Shown here: piece after piece, positions 24,077-36,617 of the stretch | Layout: each line of letters opens with the position of its first letter | Numbering within the stretch: the first letter of the stretch is position 1 | Source: Hydrangea macrophylla | Lineage: Eukaryota > Streptophyta > Magnoliopsida > Cornales > Hydrangeaceae | NCBI GenBank assembly: GCA_033977485.1 | Contig: CM066994.1 | Coordinates: 11,720,001 to 11,784,000, forward strand | Length of the DNA stretch: 64,000 nt | Reading direction: 5' to 3' | Position numbers and translations under genes: made by a program | The notes under the pieces: generated by a model | What the model was told of the DNA's origin: nothing | The model's input: the letters and a program-made list of their open reading frames with translations, nothing else | The model's database searches: none

Positions 24077-25240
24077 AGCACAAATTTTTAGGTCTATTTA
24101 CACTTCTTTGCAGGTATATTTACATGTATCTTATTGTTTGATTTGTGAAGGGTGTGTGTTTTTTTTTTTTTTTTGGCAAAAACTATGTACTATATGGAAA
24201 AAAAAATCCTTTTTTTTTGGGTTGAGATATTATAGTATTGAGATTTTTTGGGTAGGGCCCTAAAATATTGGGTGCTCAAGGCGGTTGCATTGGTCCCCTT
24301 GCCCTAAGGTTGACCCTATTTCAAATAATTTTTTTTAAAATATCTTTTTTTTTTACAAGGTACAAATTTATCTTACAAAGTATAAATATATCATGTGAAA
24401 GTCCAAAAGGAAGGTTACCGGCTGGAATGGTCACCACTTAAAAATCAGGCTTGATTTTTTATATTCAAAACCATGCCACATGTAACCATCCTAGCCCCTT
24501 CAACTGATCGAACGGTCAAGGCACTTGCACTTGACACCAAGCCCAAATTGGGCGCTTGACTATAGAATTCTCCCTTGTTCTCACTCGTTGACAATATTCT
24601 CATTGATTAATTTTAAATTGTCATAACATTCTTTAGAAATTCTACGTATTTTTTTTTTGTTGAGAAATTTATGTGCATTGTACATTCTAAAATTTTAGTT
24701 GTATTTTTAGATGGGAATAACTATTTAAGTATTTTGGACTAATAATTTTAACATTTATTTTTGGGAGTGGGGCTAAATACACCCATGTTTTTGCTATGTA
24801 TACCTAGTTATCTTGACTTTTGTAATTTTAAATAAAGCAAAGTTGACACTTTCCTCAAAACTCTCACTTTTGCAAATATACCCAATATACCCTTAAAATG
24901 TTAGGACATATCAAACACACTTTATCTCTATCACAAGGAGCACCTCTGCTGATCAAAATTTCACAGAGCAGCGCCTCCCTCAACGCCGTCCCCATTGCTC
25001 CTCAGTCCTCAGCGCCGTCACCTTCTAGCGATTCAGGAAGTTTCTCTCTACCCCTCTTATCTTTTCTGTCTCTATTTTCTTCTTATTTGGATTAGCCATT
25101 TATAATTACATATCAGATGACATATTTGATTTTGGTGTTGCTAACTACTAACTTCTCCATTTGTAAAGACCCAACTGAAATTAAAGCAAGAAGTGGACAA
25201 GAAAAATAAGAAGAAAGAGAGAAGAATTGTATTATGTAAT
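24077..25240. other. No gene; hAT end relic near 24250-24316
   Basis: The stretch 'agggccctaaaatattgg...cttgccctaaggttgaccct' resembles the right end of zinc-finger-MYM-type hAT elements. The rest is AT-rich, with T-runs at 24160-24174 and 24203-24220, and has no supported ORF. Confidence 0.45.
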
Positions 25241-25646
25241 TGTCACACCCGTCCCGAAAAATCTTTGGTTTTAAAATACATAGTTGAATTTCAAGGATTA
25301 TCCATGTTAATTGACAATGTGGAAGTGGTGATTGTGGGTCAACGATGAGTGTTAATCGAGGACACGGGAAGTTGGTAGAGCATGAGGCATTGACATGATT
25401 AAATGATATTTATGTGAAATTAAATATTATTTGAAAGAGTTAATTAGTATAATGTCCATTTTACTCTAGGTTTCTTGCAATAGGCCCAACGTATGAAACA
25501 ATTTCGTCTGAAGTCCACACCACAAAAATTAGACCAAACTACCCTTTCCATTTCTCATTCAAAACTGCAATTAATAACCCCAACTATTTTAGGGGTTTTC
25601 AAAATTCAAATCCCAAATACCTAAATGAGAATAATCACATTATATA

Positions 25647-25704
<58 letters not shown>

Positions 25705-25800
25705 TCACTCCGGCGATCATTCCTCGACACCGGAGACATTCACCGGCGCCCGTGATCGTGTCTGAAATCCACGACTAGTAAGTAGTTTTTTTTTAGATTA
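25241..25800 (+). mobile_element. Gypsy-type LTR fragment with (TC)n
   Basis: TGTCACACCCGTCCCG at 25241 is a typical start of Tekay/Del-like gypsy LTRs. A long (TC)n run (25651-25699) and a 'ctccggcgatcattcc' leader-like stretch follow. The 3' end was not located and no coding region follows. Confidence 0.5.
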
Positions 25801-26172
25801 TTTTTGAAGAAGTTCATGGAACATGTGTGTGTGTGTGTGTGCAAAGTTGATGTTTTGGGTGTTTTCTTTAATGGGAATTGGTTCTTGCTGGTGTTTTTAT
25901 GATTAGAATATATATTTTTTGGTTCCAATTTTGTGGGTTTTGGATATTACTTCAATTTTTCTGTAGATCTGAGTACTTCTAATGTTTGGATTTGATTCCC
26001 ATGGAAGCACATTCTCATTGTATTTAAACCCTAAATCTTAGTTTTGTATGCATCTGTGGCGATTTGTTCTTTGGAAGTTGACGCCGGAGAATTTTTGAAA
26101 GAATCTATAAGTACATTTTTTTTATTTTTTTTTCCTTTTGGGCTTTATAACTGTGGATTTATGCTACTGATG

Positions 26173-26229
<57 letters not shown>

Positions 26230-27686
26230 GTTTAGAGAGAGAAAGCTCAGGCCATGGCTCAGACCATCCTCACACAGGACCTCTCCAGCGACCTCACGCT
26301 AGTCGATTTTGGTGATTGTTTCGAACCCGGTTGATGTTTTGACGTATGATGCTTGGAAGCTTTCTGGGTTTCAACAACAATGGCAATACCGGATCTGCTC
26401 TCTCTCAAGCTATACAATGGAACCCGATTGTATATTATGTTGTGGTTCAAAGGTTGTGGTCCAAAAGGTTGTAGTGTAAAATTTAACACTCTTGTTCTTT
26501 CGTCAAAAGTTGTGATGTGTTCTTGGTTTCACATGTTATGGTGCGAAATTGTATACTATGTGAATGAAAAATGTGATGTCAATGAAATATTGCAGTCAGT
26601 GTAAAATGAATGTGCAAATGAATTTGTGATAAGACAGTGTTCCTTTGTTGAATAACTCGAATATGAGTGTGAAATTTAACACTTTTATTCATTCTAGTGT
26701 GAAATTTAACAAAAAAAAAATTTGGTGATGGTGATGAATGACTGTTAGATCACCCAAGAATGGTGAAATACGAAATTAAAAAAGATATGTGTAATATTAA
26801 ACAGATTCTAATGTATAAAGCCCTACAATTATGGCATTTAGTAACTTAATTCCTAAAATATATGCAAGATTTAGTAACTTTCCAAAATTATGGGATTGAG
26901 TTTGACCAATTGTAGTATATAATAAGTTTGGTAACCTCCCAAAATATATGCAAGATTATGGGATTGAGTTTGACCAATTGCAGTATAAAATTTTCACACT
27001 AATGAACTAGTTGCAATGTAAAAACAAACCAGTTGCAGTGTAAAATTTCACACTAATGAACCAATTGCAGTGTAAAACGAACTAGTTGCAGTGTAAAATT
27101 CAATACTCGCATAAATGTATGGTGCATAGTAACAGATTAATATGTTATGTGATCAATGATTATTGGTAGAACATACAAAAATGGGATACCCACATATAAA
27201 TGGCGTTAGAAATATTAAAATACACATAATGTACAAGGCTAAAGTTATGGGATTTTATTTCCATATATTTGATATGCAAATCAATGGGATCTTTAAAATA
27301 GAGTTATTACCATATATATATATATATTTATATATATGTATGCCTGTGTATATGTATAGGGGTAAAAAAGTCACTAAAACTATCTATAATTGGGGATTGT
27401 GGACTAATCTCTAACAACATTCACAATTATAGGGTCTCTCATTGGAAAGTACCAATTGGTGGATCTATTATAACAAACATTGGTAGAATGGGATTTCCCA
27501 CTAAATTTTTCTATTTGAAATTATCTGATAATTATGAATAGTGAATTTACCTGTATAGTCTAATTTCTAATAGTTGGATCTTGTTAAAATCATTTTGGAA
27601 CGTTATAGTTTTAGCGTAAGTGAACGTGCAAAAAAGGTAGATTATATAGAAATTCCACGGAAATAGTTTCAGAACGTAATTACAAA
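25801..27686. other. No gene recognised; (TC)n and degenerate repeats
   Basis: (TC)n at 26177-26226. At about 26880-27110 there are several diverged copies of 'gttgcagtgtaaaatttcacac.aatgaac'. The interval 26230-26350 has balanced composition and might be an old coding fragment, but I cannot identify it. An (AT)n tract lies at 27313-27337. Confidence 0.5.
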
Positions 27687-28247
27687 TAGGGGTGGGCATT
27701 CGGTCGGTTCGGGTTCGAACCGAAAGTTCGGGTCGGGTTATTCAGGTTCGGGTTGGGAATTACAGTACCGAAAACCGAATTGAAATAATGTTCGAAAAAA
27801 CAGTTCGGGTTTCGAAAATGGAAGTTCGGGTCGGTTCGAAAGTTCGGGTTGATACCTAATTGGAGTCCATTTCTCTGTCTCTAAAACCCAATTTGGTTTG
27901 ATACCCAATTGAATTTAATACCCATTTTTCTCTCTCTCTAATACCCCTAAGAAAACCCAAATACCCAATTTGTGCCAAACTTTCTCTCTCTCTCTCTCTC
28001 TATCTCTCCTTAAGAAAACCCAAATACCCAATTTGTATCAGTCTTACTGTGACAAACACACAAACTCAAATACATATACACACACACACACACATACACT
28101 AATATATATACAGTCATACACTATATCTCTATCTCTCTCACACACACACACACACATACACACGTAGACTCATATATATACAATCACGATGCACACTGAC
28201 TACTCTCATATATATATATATATATACAGTCACACACACATACATAT

Positions 28248-29448
28248 TGTTGGCCCAAAAAGGAAACCTTAAAAGGGGGGGGGGGGGGGGGGTGAATAAG
28301 GTTTTAAAAACTTAATATATTGAATGTTCAAATTGATTGCCCAAGAAGAGAAATCACAAAAGCAAAGTAAAGAGCAAGAGAAGAGATACAATGCAAACCG
28401 ATTTTTAGGTGGTTCGGGAAACCACACGCCGCGCCCTACTTCCACCCCTCAAGAACACCTCTTGAAGATTTCACTATCACAATCTCCTTCGGGTGAAGAT
28501 TAAACCCTTACAATCTCTTCAAGGAAGAAAATCCTCTTCACTTGAACTAGGGTTACACCAACCCTTAATGCACACTACCTTTATAAATAGAATTTGATAC
28601 AAGAATTGAAGACTCTCTCAATAGAGTGGATGAATACAAATTTAAGCTCCACAATAAATTGCTCTTAAGATATACAAATGAAGACTAGAGCAATAGAATT
28701 TATGATCTCACCAAACTAGGGCTCAAAGAATAAATGTGATGAAGTTTTATGGTTGGATTTTTCAAAAAAGTGTCTTAAATGAAATTCAAATAAATGTATT
28801 TATAGCTTCCTTTGGATTTCCAACCGTTGGAAGTAGTTGGGGAAATTTAATGCTTCATTAAATACAGCTAACTAGCCGTTACTGTGTTTATCGCAGTCAT
28901 TCAGTCGACTGACTTCACAGGGCAGTCGACTGCTTTTCAAAATGGTATAGTAAAATACAAAGCTCAGTCGACTGCGTCGCGAGGGCAGTCGACTGGATTG
29001 TACACATATAAAATCTCTGTGTACCCAGGTCGACTATTCAGTCGACTGGATGATCAGTCGACTGGAACGACATCACAGTCGACTGCTCTTTGCAGATTTT
29101 CAAGGATAGGATGGGTTAACTATGTGAAACCTTTTTTCAATCAAATTTGAGCCCTTAAGTAAGATGTTCACATAAATAAATTGCTTACATAGAGTCCTAG
29201 AGAATGATTAAAACAAGATTCTTCAACTTGTAAAGCTCCGTTTGGCTTGTAACTATTTGAGTACAAATCACCAAGACTTTATGTAGTGAGAAGATATGTG
29301 ATCAAGTGAACATATATTGAGGTCTGATGTTACCTGCGACTTAATCAACTTAAGATCATTAGAAAATACAACTAAGTAGTTTGTTAATCATCAAAATTAA
29401 ATCAAAATTATTCATTTAATCTAGTGGAATAGCACTTTGGGGCTAACA
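28248..29448. mobile_element. Solo LTR, 1.2 kb
   Basis: It starts TGTTGGCCC, ends GGCTAACA, and is flanked by a perfect 5-bp duplication CATAT (28243-28247 and 29449-29453). A G-run of 18 lies at about 28276-28293. It carries the shared motif GTGGTTCGG...CCTACTTCCAC (28409-28446) and a palindrome array. It is related to the LTR at 29941-31401. Confidence 0.9.
28902..29085. repeat. Phased CAGTCGACTG palindrome array, copy B
   Basis: Seven exact copies start at 28902, 28923, 28965, 28986, 29039, 29055 and 29076. Spacings are 21, 42, 21, 53, 16 and 21 bp. Confidence 0.95.
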
Positions 29449-29707
29449 CATATATACATATATATATATATATACACATGTTAGGGAGGGACTGAGACGA
29501 AGAGAGAGACCACTTAGAGCACACCGAGACTCAGCCATGCCGTTGCCGAGAGGGGGAAGGAATGAGGTGAGGTCTGCGTGAGTTGAGGGTTTTTTATTTT
29601 TGATTTTGAGGTCGCCGTCGACTAGGGGTTTGAGACTCGAGAGATTAGAATTTGGGTTTTTTATTTTGAGCCCTAATTTCTGTAACATGTTTTTATATAT
29701 ACATTAA

Positions 29708-29882
29708 GAGTAAAGACTGGGACACACCCAAACACACAACCTTTAGGACACAACCCAAATAATGTGTCTATCTCTCTCCTATAATGTCACTGGATCCCAC
29801 AGTGACACAGGAGAGAGATAGACACATTAATTAGGTTGTGTCCCAAAAGTTGTGTATTTGGGTATGTCCTAAGTATTACCCG
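29708..29882. mobile_element. Hairpin MITE, 175 bp
   Basis: The two halves are imperfect inverted copies over almost the full length; 'gtgtctatctctctcct' near 29765 matches its complement near 29810. An 8-bp duplication TACATTAA flanks it (29700-29707 and 29883-29890). Confidence 0.85.
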
Positions 29883-29940
29883 TACATTAAAACTTCGGAT
29901 ATTCGATTTCGAACAGAACTTATTTTCCCTTTAAAAAACC

Positions 29941-31401
29941 TATTGGCCCAAATATGGAAACCTTAGAGGGGGGATGAATAAGGTTTAGCAGAAAATTAAC
30001 CTTTTAAAAACTTAACAGCAAATTTAACACAATCACAAGAAATAATGTAAAGTGATAAGAGAAGAGACACTTGCAAATCGAGTTTTCAAGTGGTTCGGCA
30101 ATCGCACACCGCGACCTACGTCCACCCCTCAAGAACAAATCTTGAGGATTCCTTTACTCCGATCTACTTCACGGGTGTAGACCAAATCGTTACAAGAGCC
30201 TTCAATCTATTCCAAAGAAGAACACCTCTTCTTTGCACACAAGGGTTACTAACCCTTACTCTTTACAATTGATTTGGGTACAAATGATAACTCTCTCTCT
30301 AGAGTGAATAATACAATGATAGCTCACACAATAACTCCTTAGTGAGTAGATAATACAAACAAAATCTCACTACAATTTGATCTCTTAAGAATTACAAATG
30401 AAATCAAGAACAAATTGATTTTCACTCAAACTAGGGCTCAAACATGAATGATAATTAAACAAGATGTTTGAACGATTTGTTAATGTTCCTCCATATGTAT
30501 GACCCTTAAAAACATCCCTATATATAGCTTTTGAAAGGTTATAGCCGTTGGAAGTGATAGGGGGTATAAAAATAATTTTTGGAGAGCTTAAAAACTAGCC
30601 GTTATGTTGTTTCTACGCGTTTCAGTCGACTGGATCAAAGGTTCAGTCGACTGGAAAGTGTATAACAAAGAAGAGGCATTCTGTGACAATTTCAGTCGAC
30701 TAAACAGTGCTCCAGTCGACTGGACAGTACCTTCAGTCGACTGGACCCTTCAAAAATCAGTCGACTGATTTTCTGCTATTTTTGGCAGACTGACACCTCT
30801 TCACTAAAACGGCCATAACTCCCTCTACAAAATGAATTTTTACGATCCGTTTGATGATTCAAAAACTAAATTCAAATAACTTTCCAACCTTGTAAAACTC
30901 AATATATAATTCCTTACCAATTGGATCAGGTTTGGCTTTAAAGATGACCTATCTGCACAAAGGTGTTTCTTTTGACTTAGCCACTTGAAAACTTTTGTGA
31001 AATGAATTTAATTGAATGGTCTAAGTATGTTTAGGTCCTTGAGAGTATTTTAAAGTGTAAGATCAAGGATCCTAAAGTCTATATTAAAAATTACTTGAGC
31101 CCCTATGAGTGATTGATCAAAATTCTTACAAGCAAGTACTATTCTTCAACCAAGGATAAAAATTCTTCAAGTCTTCAAGCTTGATCCTTGTTGAGCTCCA
31201 TCACTCTTAGGCTTCACCATAAGCAATCTCATAATCTTAAACAAAGTTAGAACATATAAATTCATGAAAAGAGAGATTAGCACAATAAAAATGACATGAT
31301 ATTTGATTGAAATAGAACCAATGAAAGTATGCAATTATCACTAGATTTGTCATCATCAAAACAAAACAAAAATAATGCCTCATATAAATTCAAGGCTAAC
31401 A
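29941..31401. mobile_element. Solo LTR, 1.46 kb
   Basis: It starts TATTGGCCC (eroded TG) and ends AGGCTAACA, with a perfect 5-bp duplication AAACC (29936-29940 and 31402-31406). It belongs to the same family as 28248-29448 ('gaataaggttt', 'gtggttcggcaatcgcacaccgc', palindrome array) but is 260 bp longer. Confidence 0.9.
30623..30767. repeat. Phased CAGTCGACTG palindrome array, copy C
   Basis: Sites start at 30623, 30644, 30693 (one mismatch), 30713, 30734 and 30758. Spacings are 21, 49, 20, 21 and 24 bp. Confidence 0.95.
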
Positions 31402-31678
31402 AAACCAAACTAAACTATGTTATGCAGTTCGATTTCGAACTGAAATAATTTCAGGTCGGTTTTTATCCGAACCGAAGAGTGTAAAATTTTCGGGTTCGGA
31501 TCGATTTTTCTGGTTGGCCCGAAGTATGCCCACCCCTAATTACGGACCCAAACGGAACTTAGACAAAAACTTTTATGGAATATAAATTTTCACTCGCGAT
31601 GTCTTAGGAGATAATTGAAAGTTTTGAGAACTTGTGGGGTAGTAAACTCAAATTCTGAGACTCGTGCCTATATATAGA

Positions 31679-32963
31679 GCTTGTTTGGCACAGCGATAGC
31701 TTTGCGATTGCGATAGCTTAGCGATTGCTTTTGTGATCATAGATTATGGTTATAATAGATTATGGTAGTTGTGGTGTTTGGGTAAAGTATTGTAAAAGTG
31801 GTTATGGTGGTATAATAGATTATGTAAGGGTTTGGTTATATAAATGTAAAAGTGATTTTAATGTCCAAAAGACAATTGTATCCTTATATTATAAGACTAT
31901 TATATTATTATTGTGTACATAGTTTTATTGATACGTATTAATAATTGTTATTAATTAATTATTTAGTTACTTAATCAAATAAGTAAATATATTAATTTGT
32001 TAAAAAGTTATAAAAAAAAGGTATTTTTAAATTTTTTTAAATGAATTAATTAACTAACATGCACTATTTCATCACCTTGATTAGTGTAGTTTTACTCACC
32101 CCAAAATTGTTCACTCATTGCTCACCCTTTAATCCTATTGGCTAATGTAGTGGGATGCATTACTTTTTAATATCCAAAAGACAGTTGTGCCCTTTTATTG
32201 TAAGACTATTATATTACTATTATGTACATAATAAGATTAATTTAATGGATACATAATTAAATAATTAATTAGTTACAGAATTAAATAAAGAAGTTGCTAT
32301 TCCCATTTCAAAATTGAACCAAGACATTCCATGGTACTACATACACACTATACATTAATTACCATGCTGCATTCCATGTACATTGATTCATCCATAGAGT
32401 GCGGATAATAATTTTCTTAAATAAGTAAATATATTAATTTGTTAAAAGTTGTACTTTTAAATTATTAAATATATTTATTTGTGGACTTATTTATGGGTAA
32501 TGCTATTGTGAGAAGCTTCTCACATGAGAAGGTGAGTTTTAACCGTTGGATGAATATCTAGCCTTAAGATTTTCAAGAAGCTGGAGAGAATCTTAAGATT
32601 AGATGCTCATTCAACGGTTAAAACCCGCCTTCTCATGTGAGAAGCTTCTCATAACAGCATTTCCCTTTATTTATTTGTTTATTGTTATGTTTGTGTACAA
32701 AAAGTCCATGGACTAGTGTAGTGAACATTGTCATGCTAACGCAGAATTTAAATCTCTTTGTTTTTGTTTGGCATGTAGTGAGGTCACAATGTAAATTGTT
32801 AAATTAATCAGGGGCATACATGCCATTTTAGTCTCCTGTTGACTAATGGTCTGACCGCACTTGTTTTGAGCTGGGATCCCTAGCTTTTGCAAATCTTGAT
32901 CAAATCGGTCCAAAAACGCAGATATCATGCGATTACGATTGGACATACATTCCCCAAACAGGC
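31679..32963. mobile_element. Tourist/hAT-like element with internal duplication, tentative
   Basis: The ends GCTTGTTTGG and CCAAACAGGC are inverted, with 'gcgatt.cgat' motifs inside both. The interior contains a diverged direct duplication (31855-32010 and 32165-32460, sharing 'tccaaaagaca.ttgt' and 'aagtaaatatattaatttg') and a hairpin MITE. No clear target duplication was found. Confidence 0.45.
32495..32665. mobile_element. Hairpin MITE, 171 bp
   Basis: About 77-bp inverted halves carry 'gtgagaagcttctcacatg' near each end. TTATTTAT occurs on both outer flanks and may be an 8-bp target duplication. Confidence 0.8.
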
Positions 32964-33039
32964 CATATACAACTTTTGAATCCAAAAACTATTGAAACGC
33001 TAACATATCGTGACCCCAAACAGCCTCATAGATGAGGTT

Positions 33040-34639
33040 GAGATATTTTCCAAAATATCTCACAAACCAAGAGAGAGAAAAGGGATATTTTTGGCTTCAA
33101 CCTTCACGATGCCAAACGACAAACTTCTGATCGTCAGTTTTTCTCCAAATTTCATATTCGGACTCCTCGAGGTAAGAGCTTCATTTTGATACTTCTTAGG
33201 CCACGTTTGGCAAAGTTTAACGAAAATCATAATTTTGGAAAAACATGTAAATACTTGTAGGAATCCCTTGTAATCAGACATCCGACGTAGAATTGACTTC
33301 TAGTACTTCCCCTAAAATTATAGAACCGTAGCTCGAGGTATGAATTCTTGACTTATGATATATAAGGGATTTTGGATGTTTTAGATATCATGTATGATAT
33401 TGTGATCCGGGCAAAACTCATGTGTTAATTTAGGCCCGTTAAATTTAGCGAGTACGTATGAAAAGTATGTTTGTATGACTATGTGAGCATGCTAAATGAC
33501 AATTTGGGTCAAAGGGGAGTTTGGTACAAGTTCATGCTAGGGTATGCCTCTCGATGATTGAGTGTTATAGTAGCAATGGCTACTTGCTTGGTTTGGGAAC
33601 CGGTCCTGCCAGAGTAGTTGGGTGTAATGGTTGATAGACTTTGGGCTTGCCATTGACATTGCTGTTGATAGACTTTGGGCTTGCCGATATACCGGATGAA
33701 TGCGTGTCTCTCTCCCTAAAGACTATTTGATGTGAAATAGATGTTTAAAACATGAATTACCATATCTGCATACTTTTAGATTTGTGCAATCAGCATATAG
33801 TTGAGCAGTAGAGACTTACTCCATTACAGGTGATAAGAAGAAAGGCAAGAGGAAGCGAGAAGAGTGAGGCCGACGAGATGCTTGGACGTCTCTAGTGATA
33901 CTTTTGTTTTCCATTCCAAATTGTAATGGGAGTTTTGGGAGAAGTCAAAACCATGTGTTTAAATTGAACTTTGGAATGGATTTGTAGTATTTTAACTCTT
34001 GTAATTATACTTTAATGATGTTGTAATACAATTCGAACTCCTCTGGGATGAGTTGACATGTGTACTTTAATCCCCGTTTGAGTTTGGATAACCTTAGACC
34101 GGATTTCTGCAGAATGTGCTATAGTGGGGGAAAACAGTCAACTGGTTCAGAGTCCAGTCGACTGGAGGCCTGTTTGGACAAAATATCTTTTCGGTTTTCA
34201 AAGGAAATCAGTCGACTCAAAAAAATTTTGAAATTTGACATTCTGCTGGATCTAGTCCAGTCGACCTGACAGGTGCCAGTCGACTGGAAAATTGAGACTC
34301 TAGTCGACTGGACAGAAGGGCAGTCGACTAGACAGGATGGGCAGTTGACTGGATTGGAAGGCCAAACTGTTATGCTTTCTGTAACTTCTAAAGCAATCGA
34401 ATGGGCTCCCGACACAGTCGACTGGATTGCTGTTTTTAAAATAGGTTATTTCTATAAGTGCTTTGAACGAGGAAAATTTTTTATAACTCTGATTTTCAAA
34501 ATCTATTGAATCTTGGGGAGTCGAGTTATCACTGATGTACTTATATTATTCCGCTATTACGATGATGTAATTGATTTGGATGAGACTTGGTAGTGTACTA
34601 CGTGTCATATTTTCATGTATAGCGGCACGAGTTGTGACA
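33040..34639 (-). mobile_element. Truncated LTR, inverted relative of 12063-14114
   Basis: The right edge, 'ttgtgaca' at 34632-34639, is the inverted TGTCACA start. Within it, 'gactcctcgaggtaagagctt' near 33160 and other stretches match the complement of 13400-13520. The far end of the LTR (about 600 bp of the relative) is missing. Confidence 0.7.
34135..34424. repeat. Phased CAGTCGACTG palindrome array, copy D
   Basis: Exact sites start at 34155, 34277 and 34415. Near-matches start at 34135, 34209, 34258, 34301, 34321, 34342 and 34394. Most neighbours are 19-24 bp apart, with breaks of about 49-54 bp. Confidence 0.9.
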
Positions 34640-35600
34640 GTAATGGCCCCACGTGAATAATACAGTGAGGAAGACAAACTGTCTATCATGTAACTCGAAT
34701 GACCTTAGCTGGAAACAAGGCAAAAAGAAATAATAAACAAAAGTACTAGCAAAAATACTATTTAAAAACTTTAATACTTGTACAATATTCTAATGCAACT
34801 TTCAATAAATATTCTGTTCTCCACTGTCATAAAATATAATAAAATTATTAAAACATTTGGTATTCAAATTATTCAAAACCAATGATTGAAAATTAGTTTT
34901 GTATTAGAAGTTTGTAAATTTACAATTATTGGATGTGTACACTTACGAGTAAAGCAACAACGTTTTCTAAAATTTGAATCTCAAATATGATTTGTAACAC
35001 ATGTCGCTATAGAGTCACTTTTAGTAATGTTAGGACAACTTCAGCATATTCTAATAAAAGTCTATCAAGTGAAACCATTGCACTATATGTTAGAACTATA
35101 TTTAGAGTACAAATGTGGAAAGCATACCAATAGTCATTGCATAAAACGAACAAACGGACAAATTGAACACATGTACCCGTCATTGCTATGACCATACATT
35201 GCATAATTATATGTTGCAAGGAGGCATTTTTATGAAAGTATATTGAGTACTATGTTGTAAGGTAATAGTAGTAATTATGAAAAATAAAATACATTTTTAA
35301 ATGCGTCAATAACACTGACACAATTAACGCAAAATTTTATTTTAATCACCTTTGCAATTATAGTATTTCCCTTCAATTGTGTATTATTGCCTCTATCTTA
35401 TTTATTAATTTGATTCCAAAATGTTTTGATAGTTGTGCTATATTTATAGTTACAATGAGAATTCTTGTATTTTTTAGAAGTTGTTTTAAGTGGTACAATT
35501 ATCAAAATATTTGGGAGTCAAATTGGAGAATTATAACATTATTCTAATTTTAACACAATTAATAATCACTTTTACAATCAATATACACCTTATTCAATAC
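34640..35600. other. No gene seen; AT-rich
   Basis: AT-rich intergenic sequence between the LTR remnant and the transporter promoter. No ORF or transposon end is supported. Confidence 0.6.
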
Positions 35601-35619
35601 ATCATGATACAACCAATTA

Positions 35620-35985
35620 CATTGGTAAGAAATGTTTGTACATTTATAATAAATATTTGTACAAATGTAAGAAATGTTATATCATTTCAAGAAATGATTT
35701 TACCTAGTAAGAAAACGTTGCACTCTTATAATAAATATTTGTATCAAGGTAACAAAATGTTGTACCCTTATAAAAAAATGTATATACTATATCAAAACAC
35801 TTACGGTTTTACCTGTGATAAGAAAATCTTTGTACTTATGGTAAGGAAGCTTTGTACGCATGATAAAGAAACTTTGTACTCATGATAAGAAACCTTAATA
35901 CCTATGGACCTATGGTAAAAAAAAAAACCCTTAATTTGTGCCCATGATAAAGAACATTTGTACCTATGATACAAATTTTTTACCA
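35620..35985. repeat. Degenerate ~27-30-bp repeats upstream of OCT gene
   Basis: Around ten diverged units of the form 'gataagaaa..tttgtac...' end about 180 bp before the transporter start codon. Confidence 0.7.
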
Positions 35986-36009
35986 TTATATGTCAAGTGG
36001 TTTGATTGT

Positions 36010-36040
36010 ACCATACAACCAAACCACTTGGTTGTGTGGT
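36010..36040. promoter_or_regulatory. 13-bp inverted repeat in OCT promoter
   Basis: ACCATACAACCAA and TTGGTTGTGTGGT pair at 12 of 13 positions around a 5-base loop, about 125-155 bp before the start codon. Function unknown. Confidence 0.5.
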
Positions 36041-36054
36041 AACATTCGGCCAAA

Positions 36055-36063
36055 GTATATACC
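36055..36063 (+). promoter_or_regulatory. Possible TATA box of OCT gene
   Basis: GTATATACC lies about 105 bp before the ATG, a plausible distance for a TATA box with a 5' UTR of about 70 bases. Several other TA-rich stretches nearby make this tentative. Confidence 0.35.
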
Positions 36064-36163
36064 ACTATGTGTGTGTATATGTATATGTCCCAAGAAAACA
36101 CTTTAGAGCCAAAACAAAGATAAGATAGAAGACTAGATCGGAGAGAACTTTTTGGCAGCAAAG

Positions 36164-36617
36164 ATGCCAACGACGTCGTCTCAATCAGATGATCAGGATC
36201 TCCGGTCACCACTAATCCCACCGGCCAAAAAACTCACAGGAGAATCTGAACCAGAGTCCAACTCTGAACCCGAACGGATGAAGCTATGCATCGACGACAT
36301 GTTACATAGACACTGCGGCGAGTTCGGGTTATGGCAATTGAGACACTTTGTGCTAACCAGCCTGGCTTGGGCTCTTCAGGCACTTCACACCATGGTCATG
36401 ATCTTCTCGGACCGTGAACCCGGTTGGCGGTGCTTGGACGGAGAACAGGGTTCAGGTTGTTCATCTATGGCCCGGAGTGTTTGTGGGTTACAACCCGGTT
36501 CGTGGGAGTGGATTGGTGGATCGGGTGGGTCGATCGTGTCCGAGTGGGGATTGGTTTGTGGAGAGAAGTACAAGGTTGGGTTGGCTCAGTCACTATTCTT
36601 TGGTGGCTGCATGATCG
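36164..36617 (+). CDS. OCT4: Organic cation/carnitine transporter 4-like, exon 1
   Basis: Exon 1 encodes residues 1-151 plus the first base of codon 152 of a major-facilitator transporter. The ATG at 36164 is the first in frame and gives a hydrophilic N-terminus with a dileucine-like 'SPLIPP' at 15-20. Then come the conserved 'IDDML.RHCGEFG' (43-55), membrane helix 1 (about 61-82) and a Cys-bearing external loop (C90, C99, C107, C132). The exon ends ATCG|GTGAGT. Plant OCT proteins move organic cations and carnitine-like solutes across the plasma membrane or tonoplast; Arabidopsis OCT4-6 are reported in the tonoplast. I chose OCT4 over other members from recalled similarity ('HTMVMIF', 'SEWGL.CG.KYKVGL'). 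The substrate is not proven. Confidence 0.85.

Larger units (their letters stand above)
27687..31538. mobile_element. hAT-like element enlarged by nested insertions
   Basis: Ends TAGGGGTGGGCAT and ATGCCCACCCCTA form a 13-bp inverted repeat, with degenerate 8-bp flanks ATTACAAA/ATTACGGA. Subterminal 'ttcgggttcgggtcgggt' repeats lie just inside each end. Two solo LTRs and one hairpin MITE account for most of the interior, so the original element was about 1 kb. There is no transposase. Confidence 0.8.

Noticed and set aside
26044..26235. Leu/Ser-rich frames over (TC)n and (GA)n tracts here and at 16098, 28000 and 55440
   Set aside because: Microsatellite translations with no conserved protein signal.
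28902..29085. Regularly spaced short repeats resembling a CRISPR array
   Set aside because: Repeats are 10-bp palindromes at 16-53 bp spacing inside plant solo LTRs. There are no cas genes, and the host is a eukaryote.
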